Assembly (NCBI GenBank): GCA_946410375.1
Contig: CAMKAB010000001.1
Location: 1-24,080 of the forward strand
From: an uncultured Spirochaetaceae bacterium
Lineage (GTDB): Bacteria; Spirochaetota; Spirochaetia; Sphaerochaetales; Sphaerochaetaceae
Direction: 5' to 3'
DNA: 24,080 nucleotides
In this document: in pieces, positions 1-7,143 of the stretch
Position numbering within the stretch: position 1 is the stretch's first letter
Layout of the letters: each line of letters opens with the position of its first letter
Translations under genes and position numbers: made by a program
The notes under the pieces: generated by a model
Seen by the model: the letters and a program-made list of their open reading frames with translations, nothing else
What the model was told of the DNA's origin: nothing
Database searches by the model: none

Positions 1-2
1 TC

Positions 3-1376
3 TCAAATGTTAACACCTACCTTTCCAATTACATTCTGGTAATCATGCTGGTAGGAATCGGTCTTTGGTTCACGATTAGAACCCGTTTCGTTCAAATAAG
101 GTACTTTAGAAAGGGTATCAAACAGGTTTTAGGCGACATTAAACTGAATGGAGAAAAACACAAGTCAGGCATGTCCAGCTATCAGGCCCTCGCAACGGCT
201 ATTGCGGCGCAGGTCGGAACCGGAAACATCGTTGGCGCGTCAGGAGCAATCCTAACCGGCGGTCCCGGGGCGATTTTCTGGATGTGGGTTATCGCGTTTT
301 TCGGTATGGCGACTATTTACAGCGAAGCCACCGTTGCTCAGATCACCCGCGTAAAAGGAGAAGACGAAGAGTTCAGAGGCGGTCCTGTGTACTATATAAC
401 GAGTATTTTCAAAACAGGGTTCGGTAAAGCGCTCGCCACATGGTTCGCTATCGCCGCAATTCTGGCCCTCGGTTTTATGGGTGCTATGGTTCAGAGCAAC
501 TCAATCTCATCAACAATAACGAACGCATTCAACATTCCGTGGTACGTAACCGGAACCGTTTTAGCCCTTCTCTGCTTCATCATTTTCGTAGGAGGACAGA
601 GACGCCTTGCATCGGTAACGGAGAAAATCGTCCCGATAATGGCTGCGCTCTTCATTCTCGGTGCGCTTATAATTCTTTGTGTAAGAATAAAATACATCCC
701 TGCAACTTTCGGCATGATTTTTAAATACGCCTTTAAGCCGGAAGCGATTATCGGCGGAGGTTTCGGTTCAGCAATAAAAATCGCCATAAGTCAGGGTGCG
801 AAGCGAGGTCTTTTCTCAAACGAGGCAGGTATGGGTTCCACTCCGCATGCGCACGCGCTTGCAAATGTTGAGGAACCGCACGAACAGGGAGTTGTGGCTA
901 TGATCGGAGTATTCATCGACACATTTGTGGTGCTCACGTTGAATGCGCTTGTAATCATTTCCACTCTTTACACAAAGGGCGGAATTCTTGAAGGCGGGTA
1001 CGTAGGAAACATTACGAACGTAATCGGAAAATCGAATCTTGCGCAGACTGCGTTCGGAACAGTTTTCGGCAGTACTTTCGGCAACGCTTTTGTAGCCGTG
1101 TGCCTTTTCTTCTTCGCTTTCTCAACCATCCTTTCATGGAACCTCTTCGGAAAGATAAATATGGACTGGCTTTGCGGTAAGAAGAGCATTGTGATTTACC
1201 AGATTATTGCAATACTTTTCATCTTCCTAGGCACGAAATTGCAGAATGATACTGTTTGGGAACTAACGGACATGTTCAACAACCTGATGGTTCTTCCCAA
1301 CGTGATTGCGCTCTTTGCACTCACAATGGTGGTCTTAAAGTCAATTCAGAACCATGAAAGAGGGAAGTTGAAGTAA
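3..1376 (+). CDS. AGCS family sodium:alanine/glycine symporter (5' end cut by window)
   Basis: This is an inner-membrane secondary transporter that couples Na+ entry to uptake of alanine, glycine or a similar small amino acid. The family is clear from the conserved segments VGTGNIVGASGAI, GGPGAIFWMWV, GAKRGLFSNEAGMGS and PHAHA, and from about ten hydrophobic segments. An ATG at 45 is available, but the frame is open from base 3, and the residues before it (NVNTYLSNYILVI) match the usual family lead-in to the first membrane helix. The true start therefore lies a few codons outside the window. It is the only plus-strand gene and is followed by its own terminator, so it is not part of the purine island. 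The exact substrate cannot be read from the sequence. Confidence 0.93.
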   Translation, partial: SNVNTYLSNYILVIMLVGIGLWFTIRTRFVQIRYFRKGIKQVLGDIKLNGEKHKSGMSSYQALATAIAAQVGTGNIVGASGAILTGGPGAIFWMWVIAFFGMATIYSEATVAQITRVKGEDEEFRGGPVYYITSIFKTGFGKALATWFAIAAILALGFMGAMVQSNSISSTITNAFNIPWYVTGTVLALLCFIIFVGGQRRLASVTEKIVPIMAALFILGALIILCVRIKYIPATFGMIFKYAFKPEAIIGGGFGSAIKIAISQGAKRGLFSNEAGMGSTPHAHALANVEEPHEQGVVAMIGVFIDTFVVLTLNALVIISTLYTKGGILEGGYVGNITNVIGKSNLAQTAFGTVFGSTFGNAFVAVCLFFFAFSTILSWNLFGKINMDWLCGKKSIVIYQIIAILFIFLGTKLQNDTVWELTDMFNNLMVLPNVIALFALTMVVLKSIQNHERGKLK

Positions 1377-1411
1377 TTTCCAGGTTCGTACAAATTAAAG
1401 TAATAATACTG

Positions 1412-1459
1412 CGGAACTGAGATTCCTTTTTTAAAGGAAATCACGGTTCCGTTTTTTTT
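1412..1459 (+). terminator. Rho-independent terminator of the AGCS symporter gene
   Basis: An imperfect hairpin (CGGAACTGAGATTCC paired with GGAAATCACGGTTCCG) is followed by eight Ts, 36 bases after the symporter stop codon. Confidence 0.85.
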
Positions 1460-1717
1460 AAACTGCTTTTTAAGAAAATGCTCTGCTGTATATCGGTAAT
1501 TATTTTCCTGGTGAAAAAAGAAGAACAATTTCGGAGTTTTTCAAAAATCTTGGTATTCTGTCTTTTCAGACAAAAACTGTAGTTTATAATATTTTACAGT
1601 AAAAAATAATTTTGTACGACCGGAGTTAAATATCCGCAAAATTCACAGCACCACCGCTTTCGGTAAAATCCGAGCGCTTCAATGTATGGTTCAGATATTC
1701 GGAAACAACGTTTTCCT
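1460..1717. other. AT-rich intergenic stretch, no gene seen
   Basis: This lies between the convergent symporter and Rpn-family genes. It is AT-rich and has no credible ORF with a ribosome site. I could not identify a clean terminator for the minus-strand gene here. Confidence 0.5.
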
Positions 1718-2650
1718 CTAGTTGCAAAATTTTTTCGCTTCTTCCTCGGACAATCCCGTCAATTTACAGATTTCCGGCATATCATACCCCAAAGATTTCA
1801 AATTTTTCGCAATACCGGAATAGGCTTCTGTTTTACCCTCGGCAAGACCAGTGGCTCTGCCTTCAGCAAGACCGCGAGCGTGAGATTCCATGCGAATTTG
1901 ATTTTCATACATTCTGAGCTCTTCTTCATCAGATATTGCCGCCTTGAAGTAATTGAACACTTCCCCTTTCCTCCTCATAAAGTACTCTATCAGCACCCCG
2001 TCTTCTTCACACCGAGCGATTATCCTTTGCAATGTCTCCAACGTCCTGCCTGTTTTCCGCACTTCCTCGTTCTCTATCTGTGCGAATTTCAGGTACTGAT
2101 TCACTATGTCCGCCCTGTTATTGCAACGAGACTTATTCGTAGTATTTATAATTCTGATTCTAACATCAATGTCAGTTTCTTTTCCATCGAAAAAAGACTC
2201 TTTCAGGCTGATTGTTTCCTTATCTGTCTTCTTATCCCCTGCGTATATCACATAAAGTTCAGGAGTCGGAATAGAAACCTTAGCCGAGCCGTACAGATTA
2301 AGATTCTTTTCCGCCACGTACTCCCTGATTGTTTCCGCAATGTAAAAGAGCATCCTTATCAGAATATTCTCCGACCATGTGCTCTGCTCTTCCACAAGGA
2401 TTATCAGCTTATCGCGAACAAGGAAGCCTAAATCGTTGTACTCGCTGTTTACAAAAGAAGACTTCTGAGTGATGTTTCTGATATCCTCTTCCGTTGTAAG
2501 CGTATCTTCAGGATGAAGGGCCTTGTAAAGTTCAAAAGTAAACTCTTTTATGCCGAATAAGTCAGTGAATACAAAATCCTTGATGTTCCGTTTAAGATAC
2601 TTCCGCTTAAAGGAGTTTTTCTTTGTCATTTCCGTAATAATCTCCGCCAT
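1718..2650 (-). CDS. Rpn family recombination-promoting nuclease/putative transposase (PD-(D/E)XK)
   Basis: A protein of about 310 residues with the Rpn/PD-(D/E)XK layout. An N-terminal FTDLFGIKEFTFELYKALHP segment leads to the core with an Asp near residue 73 (YNDLGFLVRDK) and the E-x-Q pair of VEEQSTWSEN near 87-89. The C-terminal tail repeats GLAEGR/GLAEGK, as is common in this family. Members are multicopy in spirochaetes and some other gut bacteria and are linked to RecA-independent recombination. The reading frame continues upstream to 2737, but the ATG at 2650 has a GGAGG site six bases before it, so I place the start there. No terminal inverted repeats were seen around it, so I do not call an insertion sequence. 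Confidence 0.88.
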   Translation of the reverse strand: MAEIITEMTKKNSFKRKYLKRNIKDFVFTDLFGIKEFTFELYKALHPEDTLTTEEDIRNITQKSSFVNSEYNDLGFLVRDKLIILVEEQSTWSENILIRMLFYIAETIREYVAEKNLNLYGSAKVSIPTPELYVIYAGDKKTDKETISLKESFFDGKETDIDVRIRIINTTNKSRCNNRADIVNQYLKFAQIENEEVRKTGRTLETLQRIIARCEEDGVLIEYFMRRKGEVFNYFKAAISDEEELRMYENQIRMESHARGLAEGRATGLAEGKTEAYSGIAKNLKSLGYDMPEICKLTGLSEEEAKKFCN

Positions 2651-3165
2651 ACGAGACCTCCGAGTGAATAATTTGAGTTTCAAAAAGCGAACCTTAGACC
2701 TCAAGGAAACAACCTGAAAACCGTAAAAAAACGACAAGCTTTAGAATCCGTCCGTCGGTTAAATAACGACTAAGCAGGTCGCTTCAAAAAGTCGAAAGCA
2801 CCGCTTAAAAAAACTCTTCACCTGAGTAATCCATATGAAGTTGGAAATTTATTAAATTTTTCGGGTCAAAATAACACAAAAACCAGCAAATTATGTGAAG
2901 ATTGTATGAAGTTTCAGAGTTTACAGCACATACGATAAAGTTAAAATGTATTTTAACCGACAAAAATTCAAAAATATAAGGGATAAACAGATAAAGCCAA
3001 AATTCAAGCACAAATCGGCAAATTCACAAATCAAAAAACCAAAACTGCAAGCCGGAAAAATCATCAAACAAAAACCCGAAACCGACAAGCTCATAAATCC
3101 AAAACAGACAAAAAAATGCACCGATTCCGAAGGCGCAGTGCACTTGAAATAGTTAAAAATTGGTA
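2651..3165. other. Intergenic region with A-rich, G-poor low-complexity stretch
   Basis: About 500 bases without a convincing gene. Bases 2945-3116 are strongly strand-asymmetric: A- and C-rich and very poor in T and G on the plus strand. This keeps frames open on both strands. The plus frame gives a Lys/Gln-rich peptide and the minus frame a Phe/Leu/Cys-rich one, as expected from composition alone. The right end holds the terminator of the lipoprotein gene. Confidence 0.5.
3110..3142 (-). terminator. Probable terminator of the DUF1566 lipoprotein gene
   Basis: On the minus strand a TGCACTG...CGGTGCA stem (one G-T pair) is followed by seven Ts, just after the stop codon at 3166. Confidence 0.6.
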
Positions 3166-3771
3166 TTAAAAAGCCCGCACAGGACGCACATGATAGTAGT
3201 AGTAGTTCCGGTCGTTGGGGACCTGATATCCACTCCCGAAATACTGTATCCACGCATAGCCGTTGAAGTTGTCCCTGGACTCACTGCTACACCAGTACAA
3301 AACGTCTTTAAAGTCTCCTATGCCTTTCTTTTTCAAATTCTCATACATCAATTTAAGCTCATCCAAACTCGGCAAGAACCAATCTGAATAACCTCCCCTG
3401 GCATACACCACGCACGCCATAGCGGCGTTGTCTTTGCTTTCATTGCTTGCATTATTCACTATTATGTTGGTATTATTTCGTCCTTCTCCAATTCCTGTCT
3501 TTGTCCCGAATTCTCCATCGTCACCCCAAACACACTCTACAAGTAAATCCTCAGGAGCCGCTTCCAAGTATCTCCAGCCGCACTCTGAGGATTTCAACCC
3601 ATCCGCATTTCCGCTCTCATTATCCGCATCGCAATCGTAAAAAACATATCCCCCCGCCGGACCTCGACTTCCAATTCTAAACGATTCAGAACCGGAACCA
3701 TGCTTTGAACATGTAATCATGAAAAACAGAAATAGAACCGAAAAAAAACTAAATATAAAAATTTTTTTCAT
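3166..3771 (-). CDS. DUF1566 domain-containing lipoprotein
   Basis: A 201-residue predicted lipoprotein. The N-terminus is a signal peptide (MKKIF then a Phe-rich core) ending FMITC, with Cys21 as the likely lipidation site; this relaxed lipobox is typical of spirochaetes. The mature part begins with GPAGGYVFYDCDADN and GWRYLEAAPEDL and carries YSDWFLPSLDELKLMYENL. It ends in HVPVRPVRAF-like sequence (YYYYHVRPVRAF), the hallmarks of DUF1566, a C-type-lectin/sulfatase-modifying-factor-like fold of unknown role common on Treponema and Bacteroidetes surfaces. The start has a GAGG site four bases upstream. It probably sits in a membrane facing the periplasm or exterior. The function is unknown. 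Confidence 0.88.
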   Translation of the reverse strand: MKKIFIFSFFSVLFLFFMITCSKHGSGSESFRIGSRGPAGGYVFYDCDADNESGNADGLKSSECGWRYLEAAPEDLLVECVWGDDGEFGTKTGIGEGRNNTNIIVNNASNESKDNAAMACVVYARGGYSDWFLPSLDELKLMYENLKKKGIGDFKDVLYWCSSESRDNFNGYAWIQYFGSGYQVPNDRNYYYYHVRPVRAF

Positions 3772-3826
3772 AAAACCTCACACATTACCTAAAACGGATC
3801 TTAATTATCACAAAGTCTAATATGCC

Positions 3827-4252
3827 TTATCTTACAAAATACAAGTCGTCCTGACCGTCTGCGGAAACAAGAGTCCATCCACGACTTGCAATGTAATTGA
3901 TTATAGCCCCATAAATGTAATAGCTCCCGCTTGAATTAGAGGCTCCGTAAGATTGCGCTCCAGGCATAACATTGCTTATAAAATTAGAATTTGCCTTTAT
4001 CTTAATCATTCCGCCATCTCTTAATGCTTTATCAACCTGTTCTATATCCGAAGTATTGTTATCGTAATCAGATGCTATAGAAACGTATAAAAGCTCTCCA
4101 TATTTGTGCACCTGTCTGTGCATCAAATACGTCCATTCTCCTAGATATTCTAATCTTTTGTTTTGATTAAAACATAAAACAGCCAACAAAACTAAGTTTG
4201 TCACTGCCAAACAAGTTAAAATCACTAAGATTTTTTTTAGAAATTTTCCCAC
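3827..4252 (-). CDS. Small membrane-anchored protein, weak DUF4177-like C-terminus
   Basis: An orphan protein of about 141 residues with one N-terminal membrane helix (KKILVILTCLAVTNLVLLAVL) followed by a soluble domain. The C-terminal YIASRGWTLVSADGQDDLYFVR recalls the G-W-x-L-V-S ending of DUF4177-type proteins, a weak similarity only. No ATG is available. A GTG at 4252 has a GAAG site nine bases upstream, and a TTG at 4258 would have only three bases of spacing, so I prefer the GTG. An in-frame stop lies just upstream. It is in a run of small minus-strand genes. The function is unknown. Confidence 0.6.
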   Translation of the reverse strand: MGKFLKKILVILTCLAVTNLVLLAVLCFNQNKRLEYLGEWTYLMHRQVHKYGELLYVSIASDYDNNTSDIEQVDKALRDGGMIKIKANSNFISNVMPGAQSYGASNSSGSYYIYGAIINYIASRGWTLVSADGQDDLYFVR

Positions 4253-4300
4253 AATCAAACGCTTCTTTTCTTACGTTCAGACAATTTTCACAGCCGTATT

Positions 4301-4327
4301 CTGTCTTTCTCTATCCTGTCTTTCTCT
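4301..4327. repeat. Tandem 12-bp direct repeat
   Basis: CTGTCTTTCTCT occurs twice with a 15-bp period in the gap between two small orphan genes, next to an AGATATCAGATATC stretch. No function can be assigned. Confidence 0.5.
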
Positions 4328-4360
4328 AAAAGATATCAGATATCCTTAAAACCCGTTTTT

Positions 4361-4729
4361 TCAAATCCTTATCCAATTACCGTAAGTTGTTATTTTATTT
4401 GATTTGTTCGCCGGGTATATCAGCACATCTTGAATTTGTTCAAATTCTAAAACATATCCAGCTGGGTTGATCCCTTTAATTTTAATAGTCGTCAGATGAT
4501 ATTTGCCCTTTTCCGTGCCTTTGCTAGCCGGCGTATCAGTCCAAAAACAATCAAATTCGCCGTCTACCTTTTTTTCTGAATCGGTAATTATTGCAATTCC
4601 TATGTTCTCATGTTTTTTTCCTTTTCCATAAACACTATAATAGGAACATTCTTCTACGCTTTTTATCAGCCGGATTTCAACTACGTCATTATCTTTCATA
4701 TTAAAATTAGTGTAATTTCCGCTTATCAT
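4361..4729 (-). CDS. Hypothetical protein, 122 aa
   Basis: I do not recognise this protein. It has no signal peptide or membrane helix and looks like a small cytoplasmic beta-rich domain, with alternating hydrophobic strands such as DVVEIRLIKSV, HLTTIKIKGI and GYVLEFEQIQDVLIYP. The start is supported by a GGAG site eight bases upstream of the ATG. It lies 20 bases downstream of the next small gene in the same direction, so the two are probably cotranscribed. Confidence 0.7.
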   Translation of the reverse strand: MISGNYTNFNMKDNDVVEIRLIKSVEECSYYSVYGKGKKHENIGIAIITDSEKKVDGEFDCFWTDTPASKGTEKGKYHLTTIKIKGINPAGYVLEFEQIQDVLIYPANKSNKITTYGNWIRI

Positions 4730-4749
4730 CTACGCTTCTCCTTTTGCTT

Positions 4750-4968
4750 TCATTCTTCCTGCTCAACTTCCTTGGGAAATGTCACACACGAATTCGGACC
4801 ATACTCACTCTCAATCAAAAGTTTGGCTTTCAGTGCGTTTTCCGCCTCAACACGCACTTCTATGGTTTGCGTATGAAATCCGCTATTAAACAAACCCGTA
4901 TATCTCACTGAGGATTTTGCAAAACGCACACGAGCCTTAAACAACCTTATTAGTGATTCTTCTTCCAT
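4750..4968 (-). CDS. Hypothetical protein, about 72 aa
   Basis: An unrecognised small soluble protein with a central IEVRVEAENALKAKLLIESEYG segment and an acidic C-terminus (EVEQEE). The frame is open to an ATG at 4986, but starting at 4968 (MEEESL) gives a more typical N-terminus and a 19-base overlap with the zinc-ribbon gene instead of 37. Neither start has a strong ribosome site. The overlap suggests translational coupling. Residues before 4968 are read in part from bases coding the upstream protein. Confidence 0.6.
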   Translation of the reverse strand: MEEESLIRLFKARVRFAKSSVRYTGLFNSGFHTQTIEVRVEAENALKAKLLIESEYGPNSCVTFPKEVEQEE

Positions 4969-5162
4969 TCTTTTGCTGGATCCCATTTATATCCGCAACG
5001 CAGACATGTATACTGTAATTTATTTCTACCCATTAAACCTGCTGCTAATCCGATACCTCCTGTTAATATAGCACCGGTGATAGCTTTGCCTACTCCAAAT
5101 CCTTTTTTTCCGCCTTCGACGTTTTCAGAACCACATCGAGGGCAACGAATCGTCTCGTCCAT
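4950..5162 (-). CDS. Small zinc-ribbon protein with glycine-rich membrane segment
   Basis: A protein of about 70 residues. CPRCGSENV near the N-terminus and CLRCGYKW near the C-terminus form a predicted four-Cys zinc ribbon. Between them lies a Gly/Ala-rich hydrophobic stretch (GVGKAITGAILTGGIGLAAGLMG) that could be a glycine-zipper membrane hairpin. The ATG at 5162 has a GGAGG site five bases upstream. A second ATG at 5192 also has an AAGGA site at seven bases and would add ten residues, so the start is not certain. It is the first gene of a small operon with the 72-aa and 122-aa genes. The function is unknown. Confidence 0.72.
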   Translation of the reverse strand: MDETIRCPRCGSENVEGGKKGFGVGKAITGAILTGGIGLAAGLMGRNKLQYTCLRCGYKWDPAKEWKKNH

Positions 5163-5203
5163 CTTCTCCTCCGCAAACATTAAATCTTTCATGGAACATT
5201 CCT

Positions 5204-5233
5204 TTTAGTCCGGTCTGTCAAGACCGGACTAAA
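5204..5233. repeat. Perfect 13-bp inverted repeat (hairpin 1)
   Basis: TTTAGTCCGGTCT, loop GTCA, then AGACCGGACTAAA. Read on the minus strand, its distal arm runs straight into the AAGGA ribosome site of the ATG at 5192. There is no T-run after it, so it is not a classic terminator. Confidence 0.85.
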
Positions 5234-5252
5234 TAGATTGTAAATCTATTTA
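5230..5252. repeat. Perfect 10-bp inverted repeat (hairpin 2) overlapping hairpin 1
   Basis: TAAATAGATT, loop GTA, then AATCTATTTA. Its first four bases are also the last bases of hairpin 1, so the two full stems cannot form together. Confidence 0.8.
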
Positions 5253-5264
5253 GATTTTTACTTA

Positions 5265-5519
5265 TCAAACAGCAATATATATGCAACTATCATAGTTTAT
5301 GTTCAAAATTTCAGGATTTAAAACTGCATTCAGTCTCATTGCTGTTCTGTATAAAAGGCCGTCGACAATATCAGGCTCGTCAAAAGAATCGGCTACGGCT
5401 ACAGAGATGAGGACTATTTCTTCACCCTCATCAGGTACATGTCAATCCCTGCTGTCAGATTTCAATCCCCGAGAAAAACGTGAAGAGCCTCTTTTTACAC
5501 TATTTGCACTAGCTACCCT
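5265..5519 (-). pseudogene. Possible gene remnant with one internal TGA
   Basis: On the minus strand the frame reads 58 protein-like codons (DEGEEIVLISVAVADSF, then DEPDIVDGLLY and NAVLNPEILNINYD) to a TGA at 5265-5267. Upstream of them an in-frame TGA at 5442-5444 is preceded by about 25 more open codons. There is no start codon with a ribosome site. It looks like the decayed 3' end of a gene, but a chance open frame is possible. I recognise no family. Confidence 0.25.
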
Positions 5520-5541
5520 TCATCATATTCCCCATTCAGAC

Positions 5542-5571
5542 AAAAAAAACTGCCATGCCGAAGCATGGCAG
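5542..5571 (-). terminator. Strong Rho-independent terminator of the purine island
   Basis: On the minus strand a perfect 9-bp stem CTGCCATGC/GCATGGCAG with a TTCG tetraloop is followed by eight Ts. It lies 68 bases past the ygeW stop and marks the 3' end of the island transcript. A second imperfect hairpin (TTGAAATTCCC/GGGATTTTCAA) sits between it and ygeW, at about 5574-5600. Confidence 0.93.
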
Positions 5572-5638
5572 CGTTTGAAAATCCCGTTCAGGGAATTTCA
5601 ATCAACGTAATAAAGAATTCAAGTCAAACCGCTTAAAA

Positions 5639-6832
5639 TCAGCTGTTCTTTCTCTTTGTATCAGCAGCATCCAACTCTAAGAGCTTGCTCACAGGGTCTT
5701 TTACCTGAGCCATGAAAATCATTGCTGCAATGATATACGGCTTATAGGAAGCCTGCTTGTAAAGCGGATCAAGGTATCTGTCAAATACCGAGTTGTCCAC
5801 CTCGCCTTCCTTACAAGAAAGACCGGTGATGTCAGCAGGCAAGCAGTGGAGATAGAGAGCCTTTCCGTCTTTAGTCAGCTTCATCATCTCTTCGGTGCAA
5901 GCCCAGTCCTTGTGCTCTGCGTTCTGCGCCAAGAGCTTCTTTTCAAGAGCATCAATACCAGCCTTGTCTCCCGCCTGATAGAGCTTTGTTCTCTCTTCCA
6001 TAGCCTTGAACGGAGCCCAGCTCTTCGGATAAACAATATCCGCATCCTTGAATGCTTCCTTCATGTCGTGAGTAATCCTGAACTTAGCACCGGACTTCTT
6101 GCAGTTCTCTTCCGCAACCTTAACGACTTCTTCCATAACCTCGTATCCTTCCGGATAAGCAAGAGTTACGTCCATACCGAATCTTGTGAAAAGACCGATA
6201 ACGCCCTGAGGAACTGAAAGCGGCTTTCCGTAAGAAGGAGAATACGCCCATGTCATTGCGACTTTCTTACCCTTGAGGTTCTCTTTTCCGCCGAACTGGT
6301 GGATTACGTGAAGCATATCAGCCATGCACTGGGTAGGATGATCAACATCGCACTGAAGGTTTACGAGAGTAGGTCTCTGCTCCAGGATTCCATGTCTGTA
6401 ACCGTACTCGCATGCGTCAATGAACGTCTTCTGGTACTTATGACCTTCTCCGATGAACATATCATCTCTGATACCGATAACGTCAGCCATGAAAGACACC
6501 ATATTAGCTGTCTCACGAACTGTCTCGCCATGTGCAATCTGAGACACTTTCTCATCAAGAACCTGCTCCTCAAGACCCAAGAGGTTACAAGCGGATGCGA
6601 AGCTGAAACGTGTTCTTGTTGAGTTATCTCTGAAAATCGAAATTCCGAGACCGCTGTCAAAAATTCTCGTGCTCTTGTTTCTCTCGCGAAGATCGCGGAG
6701 AGCGTCCGCAACAGTGAAGATAGCATCAAGCTCTTCATCTGTCTTGTCCCATGTCCAATAGAAGTCATTCTTGTACATGTTGTTGATATGAAGCGTTTCC
6801 AGATGTCTGGCGAGTTCTACTGTTTTACTCAT
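5639..6832 (-). CDS. ygeW: YgeW-type knotted carbamoyltransferase
   Basis: A 397-residue member of the aspartate/ornithine carbamoyltransferase superfamily, almost the same length as E. coli YgeW. The carbamoyl-phosphate loop STRTR is at residues 71-75, HPTQ at 165-168 and HCLP at 329-332. In E. coli this gene belongs to the urate-degradation set. The presumed role is carbamoyl transfer to or from a 2,3-diaminopropionate or ureidopropionate-type intermediate, releasing carbamoyl phosphate for ATP. The reaction direction and substrate are inferred, not visible here. A GGAG site lies ten bases before the ATG. It is the last gene of the island. ygeX, which lies between ygeW and ygeY in E. coli, is absent from the gap upstream. 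Confidence 0.95.
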   Translation of the reverse strand: MSKTVELARHLETLHINNMYKNDFYWTWDKTDEELDAIFTVADALRDLRERNKSTRIFDSGLGISIFRDNSTRTRFSFASACNLLGLEEQVLDEKVSQIAHGETVRETANMVSFMADVIGIRDDMFIGEGHKYQKTFIDACEYGYRHGILEQRPTLVNLQCDVDHPTQCMADMLHVIHQFGGKENLKGKKVAMTWAYSPSYGKPLSVPQGVIGLFTRFGMDVTLAYPEGYEVMEEVVKVAEENCKKSGAKFRITHDMKEAFKDADIVYPKSWAPFKAMEERTKLYQAGDKAGIDALEKKLLAQNAEHKDWACTEEMMKLTKDGKALYLHCLPADITGLSCKEGEVDNSVFDRYLDPLYKQASYKPYIIAAMIFMAQVKDPVSKLLELDAADTKRKNS

Positions 6833-6990
6833 TTAATTATTTCTCCTATAAAGGGGCTTCCGCAGGGGACGCCCCGTACTAAAATTTAAACTAAAATTCT
6901 CCGTTTTTGCGAAAAACCGGCGCGAACCCTGCTCAGAACGTTTCCGATGTCCGCAAGCAAAGTTTCCGTCCATTCGGCGTGTACCCGCGA

Positions 6991-7030
6991 CCCCGAAGAA
7001 GCCCGCGTAAAGACGGCGCCTATATTCGCA
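6991..7030. repeat. 40-bp direct repeat, copy 1
   Basis: Begins CCCCGAAGAAGCCCGCG and ends ATATTCGCA. It is identical to the copy at 7098-7137 except for one C/T change. A diverged relative (about 27/40 matches) lies at 14007-14046. Confidence 0.88.
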
Positions 7031-7097
7031 CTCCGGTTTTCTGCGAAGAGGGGTGCCGGATTCATGCGGGCAATGAGGGGATAGTACTCATGTACAG

Positions 7098-7137
7098 CCC
7101 CGAAGAAGCCCGCGTAAAGACGGCGCTTATATTCGCA
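7098..7137. repeat. 40-bp direct repeat, copy 2
   Basis: 39/40 identical to copy 1, starting 107 bp further on, and ending just before the ygeY stop codon. Both copies are preceded by a GTAC a few bases upstream, so the duplicated unit may be slightly longer. Confidence 0.88.
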
Positions 7138-7143
7138 AGAAAA

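Larger units (their letters stand above)
6833..7143. other. ygeY-ygeW spacer holding repeats instead of ygeX
   Basis: This 311-bp gap holds a duplicated 40-bp GC-rich unit and no gene. The plus-strand frame running through it has no ribosome site and is largely made of the repeats and antisense ygeY sequence. No clear terminator was seen, so ygeY and ygeW may still be cotranscribed. Confidence 0.55.

Noticed and set aside
1682..2431. Plus-strand ORF of 249 codons
   Set aside because: It lies antisense to the Rpn-family gene, has no ribosome site, and its Phe/His/Arg-rich product matches no protein pattern.
1718..2650. Complete insertion sequence around the Rpn-family gene
   Set aside because: No terminal inverted repeats or target-site duplication could be found on either side.
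2946..3152. Plus-strand Lys/Gln-rich ORF of 68 codons
   Set aside because: Low-complexity composition, no ribosome site and no recognisable domain.
2921..3253. Minus-strand ORF of 110 codons rich in Phe, Leu and Cys
   Set aside because: It overlaps the 3' end of the lipoprotein gene and is explained by the A-rich composition of the opposite strand.
5299..5610. Plus-strand ORF of 103 codons before ygeW
   Set aside because: It runs through the island terminator hairpin and lacks a ribosome site.
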